This document shows positions 55,640 to 64,000 of a stretch of DNA of 64,000 nucleotides, in pieces. This DNA comes from Branchiostoma floridae. Lineage: Eukaryota > Chordata > Leptocardii > Amphioxiformes > Branchiostomatidae. Every line of letters starts with the position of its first letter. Position 1 is the stretch's first letter. The stretch is taken from assembly GCF_000003815.2 (NCBI RefSeq), contig NC_049982.1:8115200-8179199 (forward strand), written 5' to 3'. Below the pieces are notes generated by a model. That model saw only the letters and a program-made list of their open reading frames with translations, was not told where the DNA came from and ran no database searches. A program made the translations under genes and the position numbers.

Positions 55640-56255
55640 TGCTGGTGGAAACTTTTCGGTAGCCGGGGATGTAGGGCGCTGTATCTCGTGAACGGATGGT
55701 GCGAGCACAACGATTTTTGGTACGTGGGTTGGGGGTGGTAGCCTGACACTCAGGTGTGATTTTGGGCCTCCTGGCGCTTGACCTTGACATTGAAGGTGGC
55801 ATTTTTTGTGTTTTTGGGGCACGTTTGGCGCTGTGTGTCCGGAACGATACGCGCCATTGCAACGATTTTTGGTGCATGGGTGGGGGGTTGTTGCCTGTTG
55901 CCTAGGATTGACTTTGGGCCTTGTCGCGTTTGAACTTGACCCGGCAGGTCGAATTTTGTGTCCGGGAGGGGTGTTTCCGGAGTTATATCTTCTGAACGGC
56001 TGGTGCTGGCGCAATGATATTTGGCACATGTGTCGGCGGTGGCTGAATAATGCTCAATTTTGATTTTGGCGCCCTTGGTGCTTGAACTTGACATTTTAGG
56101 TTACCTTTTGTGCGGGCACGGGGCGTGCGCTGTATCTCCGGAACGCAAGGTACCATTATGTTGCTATTTGGTACGTGAGTTGTTTGTGGTGTCCTGGTGG
56201 TCAGGTTTGATTTTGGGCCTCCTAGTGCTTGAACTTGATACTGTATAGGTTGACC
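55640..56255. repeat. Degenerate tandem repeat, unit about 150 bp, four copies
   Basis: The marker TTTGGGCCTC or TTTGGCGCCC followed by CTTGAACTTGACAT recurs at 55761, 55913, 56064 and 56212, i.e. spacing 148-152. Each unit also contains a version of GTATCTCCGGAACG and of ACGATTTTTGGTACGTG. Several overlapping reading frames open across it but reflect base composition, not a gene. Confidence 0.75.
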
Positions 56256-56530
56256 CTGTTTTTGTGTGGTTGGAGCATCCTCCCAATATCTGCTTGGTTT
56301 TAAAAACAGATTATGGTTGGGTGTAGAACCATCATCTGGCCTGGGCCACCTTCAATGTATCAGGTTACTTAGTGGCACTGACAATTTGCCAGATGACGGG
56401 AGTGTACAAGATTATATATCTGTTGGTCAGGTATAATTGGAGTTTGCTTATTACTCTTTGTGGTGTTTCTAGAGCTGTATAGTACTGAGTTTTAAGTTCC
56501 GGTACAAGTTCCTTTACCCTGTTGGCAATC

Positions 56531-56614
56531 ATGGTTGAACTTGAACTTAAACAGAAGAAGATGCAATTTTCTAATGTGGAGGAGAACTGTATAGAGTGTG
56601 GGAATAAGAGAAAG
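56531..56614 (+). CDS. Possible short coding exon (weak)
   Basis: A Kozak-like ATG opens a 28-codon frame, MVELELKQKKMQFSNVEE then NCIECGNKRK, ending exactly at a good donor (AAG then GTATGTG). The C-x2-C pair suggests a zinc-binding start. No partner exon could be identified, so this may be chance or part of a transposon. Confidence 0.2.
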
Positions 56615-57799
56615 GTATGTGTATGATTTGTCCTGTGTTTCTTTTTGTTTCTTTGGTAATGCCATTTCCATACTGTATACAGGTAATTTGTTGTTTTGGG
56701 CCAGTCATATTCGCTTGGTTTTTGGGCCTGCTTAATCTATGGTACAGGCAGGGTTAAGTGGTGGAGGCTTAGCTTTGTTCTGTTTTGAATTCAGTATCGT
56801 TTGTTGCATTTTGTCGCGGCAAATATATGATGAAATTCCCCTTCTAAGCAACTGCTCATTGGTTTGCGGGGATGTTTGCTGGGTGTTTGCTCTGACTACA
56901 ACAGCTTCTGAACTTTTCAAAGCTTCCATTGCCAGCAGCTTGCCATCTATAAATGGGATTGACAAGGACATTTTTCATAGTAAATTGTGCTGTTAAATTT
57001 GGCTTAGATACTACAGGAGATTTAGGTTTGGGTTGGATGGATTGAATGAAAATATCATACCACCCTGGGGACTAACTGTTGCTGCTGCATGGGGGCTACC
57101 ACTATTCATATTGTCTAATGTCTATGGAACTACAGATAAAAGTATCATTGGTCAAATTATGCAAGTAACATTCCGATGTCAAGTGAATAACACCCCAGAA
57201 ATAAATCTTTAATGAATATCATTGGAAGAACACAAACCAAGGAGACTTAGCAGCTGCATTAGGTCAGTACATTGAAATAGGAAGATATTAGTATATCATG
57301 TGACAGAGTAACTACATGTGCATGGGCCATCTGAGACAAAAAAAGGTAGCGTCTCAACAACTTCAAAGTACTGTGGTTGGTTACATACTTAAGAAATCCA
57401 AAATAAGTAATGTTCATCCATGTCCAAACTTACAAATTCAGAAAATGGAATTTCAGAGTCAGACTTTTGCATGGTGCACAACCAACACGGTAAAAAGCTC
57501 ATTTTTCCAACCACGTACCATAGACAAAAAGGCAAAAATACACAATAGGTCTACAGAAACCCAATACATTTCATGCAGGCCTGAGGTCTACGAACTCTTG
57601 TTGATACTGCGACCATCGACACACGGCGCCAGGTAGTAAGGTACATCCGAATATTTCATTTGTCGTTTTATTTCACAAAGTTTGAAATAAATCATTCCAC
57701 TTAGTGTCAAATTGTTACGACACAATGTTGGCACACATAAGCAAGGTCCTCTGACACGGTTTGGTATGTTTTATGGACCTTCTGGCGACCTTTAGCCAA
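56615..57799. other. Intergenic region, nothing supported
   Basis: A/T-rich sequence without a supported exon or recognisable element. Confidence 0.4.
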
Positions 57800-58680
57800 C
57801 TCTCCCCCTTAATGTAAAATCCTTAATGGACAGACTCGCCAGACCTCCATTCATACATGTAACTTTAACGTCCACAGAGAGTAGACACAATGGTGAAGGT
57901 GAAGCTACGAGATTCTCCTGCCTGCTCTGTCCTAATGAGATTCCGCCACTCTTTTACTCGGCCATCACCCAGAGGTTCGCTGCTCAGTATTTGCCCGACG
58001 CACCTAATGTGGTGAAGTCACATGATGCTAGGTGCTGACGTTTTATGATACCATCGCGAGAAGAGCACATACGCAACGTATTTTCGCACCACACCTGATG
58101 CTGGCATACATATCATAGTGCATACAGGCGATGTTGACAAAGACGATATTTACACTGCGATAATCTACACACGATGACAAATAGCAAGGTACATCTCTAT
58201 ATTTAATTTGTTGCTTTATTTCACAAGCTGTGAAATAAATCATTTCACATAATGTAAAATTGTTACAACACGATGTTGGCACACACAGACAAGGTCCTCA
58301 AAGGTTGGTATTTGCCTTAGACCTGCTGACGACCTATGTACTCGCAGTTCTGGACAGCGAACTCTGCCCCTGAATTGACAGATCTAATCTAGTTCTCGCC
58401 AGACCTCTAGTCATACGTGCTAACTTTAAAACGTCCACAGGGGGTAGACACAACGGCGAAGGTGAAGGTACAAGATTCTCCTGTTGTGCCGCCGATGAGA
58501 TTCCGCCACTGTGTGACCCAGAGGTTCGCTGCTCATTTGTCCGACACACCTCTGGCACGTCACATGATGCTAGTTATAGGTGCTGACGTTTTATGATATT
58601 GGCTTTGTGAGAAGAGCAAACAACGGCGTGTTTTCAGATATAGTGCAAACAGGCGATGTTGGCACAGGCGATGCTCACAC
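57800..58680. repeat. Two gene-less copies of the GIY-YIG 5' flank (R2, R3)
   Basis: R2 (about 57800-58140) and R3 (about 58330-58680) repeat the 5'-flank sequence of the two GIY-YIG-like genes, including GTGCTGACGTTTTATGATA and AGAGGTTCGCTGCTCA, in the same orientation but with no coding frame attached. Confidence 0.65.
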
Positions 58681-58945
58681 ACGGGGATAGGTAGCAAGGT
58701 AACCCTTGATGTTTTCATTTTTATTTTATTTTAAGCATGTTCCAGATGTCAATTTTTCTCCTCCGTTACGATTTTAACACCCACGGTTTTAAACAATGTG
58801 AGCCTTAGCCTGTCTCAATGTACATGAAATCTGCTACGCTAATAAAATTCTTTGATTGATTGATTGATTGATTTCACTTAGTATGTATATATATGGCCTC
58901 CTTCGGTCAATATTGACCATGGTAAAATCCTAATTGATATCCGCC

Positions 58946-60235
58946 CTACAGCGTCGACTGTGTCCCGCTCCCTTCTTCCTCTGTCCCGCTCCCTTCTTCC
59001 TCTGTCCCGCTCCCTTCTTCCGCGGCCCCGCTTCCTTCTTCCGTGGTCCCGCTTCCTTCTTTCTTCGTCCCGCTATTTTCTTCCAACTTCTCAGTCTTGC
59101 TCGCCCCGTAAGCGCGGTAAACAAAGAGTGCAATATTATCATGTTTCTTAGTTATGTTTTCGGTTAGGTACATCCTGTCACCTTGTGCGTAAAGTCTACC
59201 GTTTACAATCTCAACAAGTAAGGCTGAGCATGAACTTAAAGGCTTTTCACAAAATGGCATTAAATTTTTTGCATCGTCATAGTAGTTTTGTATCAGTTTC
59301 TTGGACTTGTCCGCATGCTGCTTCCATCTGTGTTCCACTCCGTTCTTAGCCTTCCCCGCGTAAGCCTGAACTCTGGCTTTCTTAGGTACACTCTTCCCGT
59401 TAAAGCGACAGAGAAGGAGGTACACCGCGTTAGTATATTCATAAGGTTTCTGTCCTGGGGGAAACGTCTGTATTTGTTCATCAAGAACCTTTTTCTTCTT
59501 TAGATCATCAATATAGCGAGTGGCCCACGACGGAGTTTTTTTCTTTGATGGGACTGATGCCCCAGGGATATACTCCATCCAATAGCTCTTCTGCTTTGAT
59601 GATGTTCTTGCATTGTCGTCCTGCTCTAACCAGTACATAACTGGTAGAAGGTCTTGACTGTCCCCCCTACGTGACACACTACACAGCGTACAGCAAGAAT
59701 AAAGCTGCGATGCTTCAATCAGTTTTCTTTCGCTATAATCAAAATCCCAAAAATTTGTAGTGCCCTTTTTGGCCTTCTCATCTTTAGTATCCCATGCAAC
59801 CTGTCCGGCAAGGTGCAGTTCCATCAAGTTACGTGAAATATATTGAGGTGGTCTCTGTGCGGGCGTCATGGACTCCATCACTGTCTTCGTTGAAATCGGG
59901 CCTTTCATCCTACGCTTATTTCTCATTGCAGTTTCGACAAAAGCGTTCATCTTCTCCTCAACTCCACGTGTCCAATTTTCGGTTTCTTTGACAGCTTCTT
60001 CGATCTCTCCTATGAGAGTTTGTTGGTCCATCCGTCCACTTTTAAAGTTGATTTTAAACTCGGGGAATTCTGATGGAAGAAGCTGGCTTGGTTTCAACTG
60101 GTCGTGGATCTCCCTACATGCTGCCTTTTTCTTATCTTTGCCGCCCTGCGTTTCGCCAAACTTCATTGAATATATAGCTCTAAGCTCGGTCTTTACTCCC
60201 TGGAGACGATCGTCCAGTGAGAGATTAACTGCCAT
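58946..60235 (-). CDS. GIY-YIG-like domain protein, copy 2
   Basis: A single open exon of 429 aa starting MAVNLSLDD, paralogous to copy 1. It has only one copy of the N-terminal unit (EFKINFKSGR ... TLIGEI, about residues 50-155), a conserved middle (LLPVMYWLEQDD, PSWATRYI) and a GIY-YIG-like domain at about 269-375 (NAVYLLL, VQAYAGKAKNGVEHRWKQH, HDNIALFVYRAYG). After that comes a tail of about 50 residues made of an acidic seven-residue repeat (GSGTEEE), encoded by 21-base repeats at about 58960-59085 and absent from copy 1. Two overlapping minus-strand poly(A) signals lie near 58720-58730, about 220 bases past the stop. The function is not known. Confidence 0.7.
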   Translation of the reverse strand: MAVNLSLDDRLQGVKTELRAIYSMKFGETQGGKDKKKAACREIHDQLKPSQLLPSEFPEFKINFKSGRMDQQTLIGEIEEAVKETENWTRGVEEKMNAFVETAMRNKRRMKGPISTKTVMESMTPAQRPPQYISRNLMELHLAGQVAWDTKDEKAKKGTTNFWDFDYSERKLIEASQLYSCCTLCSVSRRGDSQDLLPVMYWLEQDDNARTSSKQKSYWMEYIPGASVPSKKKTPSWATRYIDDLKKKKVLDEQIQTFPPGQKPYEYTNAVYLLLCRFNGKSVPKKARVQAYAGKAKNGVEHRWKQHADKSKKLIQNYYDDAKNLMPFCEKPLSSCSALLVEIVNGRLYAQGDRMYLTENITKKHDNIALFVYRAYGASKTEKLEENSGTKKEGSGTTEEGSGAAEEGSGTEEEGSGTEEEGSGTQSTL

Positions 60236-61379
60236 GATAAATAGGTAGTTGATAAAGAAATGTCGTCTTCTTCTTCAATAGTTTGAATCTGCCGGCTATC
60301 ACAATGCCACGTTACGCCCCACTGGCAACGTCACCATTCGGCGCAACGCACCAGCTTCATAAGAAGACGATGACAACTTGTTAAATGTACATGGTAGCGA
60401 ACGACCCAGACAATTAACAGACTAACGTTGTTACCCCTGCTGGCGAACTTTGTACCAGTTCTGGACAAGAGGAAAAAGCCAACTCGCCTCCTGAATAGAC
60501 ACAGGTAGTTCTCGTCAGACTCCATTAAAAACGTTCACACGCACGTCTAGTCATACGTCTAGTCATACGACTTTCACTGACCTTCAGAATGGGGTAGACA
60601 CATAGACACATGGCGAACATGAAGCCGTTAGGCTCTCCTGACTGTGTCGCGCTTAAGATTCAGCCTCTCTGTGACTGCAACTATGTGTCCGACACACCTA
60701 TAAGGCCAGGTATGTTTAACATTCGTTGCCAATGTTACCGATGACGTACATTGTTGTGTCTGCCAGGAGCTAATGTTATGTGCATGATACGTGCCTTAAG
60801 AGAAGAACAATCACGACGTGCTTTCACTGCACACCTGATGTTGACACGTCTAGAGTGAACTTTTCTTCCCCTCAGGCGAAGTTGACACATGGGGATATGC
60901 ATTTGTGTGTCGTTTATTGTTTTACTGCCCAACCTGCCAGAACCAAAGATTCCTCTGCTGTGCCACCAGTGGAATTATTAAAGATTTATAGCTTCTTATT
61001 CGTCCAGCACACCCTAGACTACTTATGCTTGATATTCGTTACCAACGTTACCGATGACGTTAATTGTTGTCGTTGCCAGGATTTACGAATATGTGGTATG
61101 GGCTTCAACACACGACGTGAATTTTCACATCACAGCTGATGTTGACACTGCGTGTTGTAGGTAGTGTTAACTATTCTTCCCCTCAGGCGATGTTGATAGG
61201 CATTTAGGTACTCCTCGATGTTTCATAACCATGATGATAACGTTATATTATTTTATTTCACAACCTACCATATCTACACACTCTCCTGTGCCACCAGTCA
61301 GTCAGTCAGTAGCCACTCTCATGGTGACTTGTACCTAACGACCAAAGTTCGCTGCTCATGTTAAAATTATAGTCCAACA
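60236..61379. repeat. 5' flank of GIY-YIG-like copy 2 (R4) and diverged repeats
   Basis: About 60390-60850 is the R-type flank. A related unit of about 130 bases (ATTCGTTACCAACGTTACCG ... CACCTGATGTTGACAC) occurs at about 60718-60850, 61035-61150 and 61600-61735. No coding exon is seen. Confidence 0.6.
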
Positions 61380-61381
61380 TA

Positions 61382-61577
61382 CTGTAAATGCATAAAGGGG
61401 ATTTGATTTCGCGTTAGCGGGAAAGTGGAGTGTTCGCTGTGATTTTAAGTTCGCGGTAGTGTCATACACTGTAGTCACATACTCTAATGGAAAAATGTTC
61501 GCGGTGGTTTTAAGTTCGCGGCAAGACTGCCTCAAACCGCGAACACAAAACCACCGCGAACATTTCTGCATTTACAG
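61382..61577. mobile_element. Tc1/mariner-type MITE
   Basis: Inverted ends CTGTAAATGCA and TGCATTTACAG are flanked by TA on both sides (61380-61381 and 61578-61579). The interior is a palindrome rich in TTCGCGGTGGTTTTAAGTTC and its complement. There is no coding capacity. Confidence 0.8.
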
Positions 61578-61988
61578 TATACATAGCCACCTATGTTTGA
61601 CATTCGTTACCAACGTTACCGATGACGTTCATTGTTACCACTTCCAGGAGCTAATTAAGGTTATATGGTATGGGCTTCAGACGAGAACAAATACGCGTGA
61701 TGTTTATATCACACCTAGTTCTGCGCTTGAGGTACGATGTTGGCACACACACGGACAACCTTTGCACACGTTCTATGATTCCCGCACCCTTACAGTGATT
61801 TTCTTTCCAGTTTGAGGAGTATACAAGCCCATTTGCTCGTAATACAAGCTGAAACTTTCAGTCAGCCTGGACCTAATCATATGTGAATACTTATGGGATG
61901 ACCGGGGATGGGCGATACTCAAAACAATGGTCCATTTCGCTAAAGGGTTCTGTTAGGAGGAGTATCCGACGTCCATTGGCGTTTTGAA

Positions 61989-62901
61989 AACCTGCCTTCG
62001 TATAAACAACACTACTACCTTTGTTTTAGACCAAGATTGACCATAGAAGCTTGGGAAAATGACTTTCAATTCTCCTCTACTTCGCTCTTGTTTTTTCTTG
62101 GGCCTGTAACCAAAAACGCCAGCCGATATAATCTGTTCATTTTCGAATCGGTCCAGCATTCGGTCTACTGATTTTTTCTGGACTGGTGCAACATTTCAGC
62201 ATTTGACACTGGTAACGAAAAGTAAACGGTATTCATCAAAACAAACTTTATGAAAGCGTTTGTTCCATCGTACAAGACATCTTGATGATTATCTACGATT
62301 CGCTGCTGACGTCATCTTCCGACTTCCGGAACATCAGTGAAGCGAATCGTACATCTAAAGAAGGTCGACAAGTTTGACCGAAAACTTATGATGAGTTCCT
62401 TTCTTTTGTGTTAGACATCTTCGTACCAGTAGTCTCCGTGAGCTACAGCTGAATAAGGGAGACTTGTAGGTGAGTAAGATATCGCTAGAGGTCTCTCTCA
62501 GTACAAAGTGCAAACATGTTCTCATCTGGCTCGAGTCAAACTTTCGGACAATGATGATGTTTTGCTGTCCGATGTCATAGAGACAATCGTAGAGATTGAA
62601 TTATTGCCCTTGCCACACTTTTCGTCCTCCAACAAAACACCCGACATAGTGGTTGAAGTTGCCGAATCAAAAAAATGAAAAACTAATATGTAATGTTGAA
62701 ACAAAACTCACCTTTGTAGAGATGTAGATGGAATGTAGCATTATTGTAAATCAGATATCTTATACTCTGTTGGGCAGGAATGTGCACTTGTAACGAAACT
62801 AAGCACGTTTTACCAATGGGTACGATTTTGTGCGAACGGTTCGCCCAAAGAAAGTTTAATATGACATCTTGGCCGCTGACCGTCAAGTAGAATACATATA
62901 C
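61989..62901 (-). CDS. Possible exons of a partial minus-strand gene (weak)
   Basis: About 62901-62711 lies between a good acceptor (GTCGCAG) and a good donor (AAAG then GTGAGT). It encodes VYVFYLTVSGQDVILNFLW and on to FHLHLYK, phase 1 at the end. About 62168-61989 is open in the matching phase (MLDRFENEQIISAGVFGY) but has weaker boundaries. I recognise neither. They could be internal exons of a gene extending past the right edge, or chance. Confidence 0.2.
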
Positions 62902-64000
62902 CTGCGACACCAATACTTAGAATCAGACCACGTTACCACAACGCTATTATTATACACAATACCTTAAATATTTGTGCCAAAATACTTTTTCATTCATAAC
63001 TTCTCTGTTACAGATACCCTCGTTGTATGCCTTTCATTGCTTTTGTTTTGTTTGCAATTTGCCCTCGGTTACGGGTTTGTATTCGGTTTTTGTTCTTATA
63101 AATCGTTATTTTTATTATTTGGATTCCCTAAAACTGGGACCATATATATTGCTTACTCATAACTGTACCTCCTTACTCATAACTATAACTCCTGTGCCTT
63201 TTGTACTATAAACGTTGACAACAATATTTTCCAGGCTATCCAAAATACTTCTCATGCACATATATCGATAACCACTGATTCGCGAAAACCGAAACAACTG
63301 TGACCCCTCCCCTCCAGCTACACCCCCCCCCCCGACCAACACTCAGCGGTTGATACCAAACACTTTGGGAACAAATTCAAAGAACGTTTAAAAGGCACAT
63401 TTCTCTTTAATCATGCAAAAGTTCCTGTTCATACAGGAGCACTCTACAGGATCTTCTTGCTCATAACCCTCCTTGGTTCCTGTCGCTTGTTGATACAGCG
63501 GTAAATGACATGTCCAGCTTATAATACACGGCTTGTCTTTTTATATACGGACTCTACTGTACACGTAGCAGAATACACTGTATGCTCCATGTGATGAGTA
63601 CATGTCAGTGCAACTTTGGTACTCACCTAGCGCCTATAACAAACCAATGAAGAAAATGAAGATATGTACAGTATGATATGAGAGTTGGAACACCAGATGT
63701 GATCCCATGCCTATAAGCCTAGAGGACATTATCTCATGTCCTTTGTTAAAAATCAACTTGGTATTCCGTACGTTATAGAACTTAGTTAAACACTATGTGA
63801 TCTGTTCTGAATCTCAGTTGTATATTATTGTCATTTGGAATAGTAAGGATGGGTTGTTTATATATGACATGTTTGAATTAAGGGGGTAATGACCCACCCC
63901 GAGGTGTATATGGTGTCATAACGCCTGTCCTTTGCTATAACCCCCCGCGAAGGTTTTATCCAATAGCTCCAGGACCTAGAGTTCAGCTTTTACTAGTTTT
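62902..64000. other. Right edge, nothing supported
   Basis: No convincing exon, RNA gene or mobile element is seen. A poly-C tract lies near 63325-63334. Confidence 0.4.

Noticed and set aside
55467-56094. Overlapping frames over the 150-bp repeats
   Set aside because: They follow the repeat structure, overlap in several phases and show no domain.

Overview
The window is eukaryotic: the genes are split by GT-AG introns with preserved reading phase, there are poly(A) signals, miniature transposons, LINE 3' ends and assembly gaps (runs of N at 46209-46876 and 49194-49293). The protein repertoire (TIR, NB-ARC, WD40, pentraxin, discoidin and collagen modules in lineage-specific combinations, tetraspanins) and the repeat content point to an invertebrate deuterostome, most likely amphioxus (Branchiostoma). 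That identification is an inference. Exon boundaries were read by eye from splice consensus and phase, not from transcripts.

Bases 1-22000 hold a tandem array of four minus-strand paralogues, here called A (1243-5003), B (6784-9801), C (12506-16599) and D (17978-21295). All four share the same first three coding exons: a short basic cytosolic tail, one membrane anchor, a coiled coil, a linker with a furin-type R-X-K/R-R site, and a short collagen segment containing [10 protein letters not shown]. After that they diverge completely: A carries an F5/8 type C (discoidin) domain, B an unrecognised domain, C a long Gly-X-Y stretch plus a Cys-rich module, and D a pentraxin domain. C and D also share their 3' UTRs. 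The array looks like a constant stalk combined with exchangeable recognition heads and is the leading candidate for an undescribed system. Two Harbinger-like MITEs lie at its edges.

Bases 23900-30500 encode, on the minus strand, a large intracellular protein whose exons join in phase as TIR - NB-ARC - about twenty WD40 repeats, i.e. an APAF-1/plant-NLR-like architecture with a TIR front end. A large foldback element sits in its TIR/NB-ARC intron. Downstream on the plus strand are a double hot-dog thioesterase-like gene (about 32025-33467) and two tandem tetraspanins (35470-41292; 43317-50804). The second tetraspanin is damaged by assembly gaps: one expected extracellular-loop exon is missing and a broken copy of exon 2 abuts the first gap.

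Bases 53373-60235 hold two minus-strand intronless paralogues of an unrecognised family with a C-terminal GIY-YIG-like nuclease domain, set among repeated copies of their own 5' flank, some without a gene. The last 4 kb are mostly diverged repeats with weak exon candidates.

Taken together, the left half looks like an innate-recognition neighbourhood: membrane receptors that may be shed, beside a cytosolic TIR-NB-ARC-WD40 sensor. Any functional link between them is inferred from position only.
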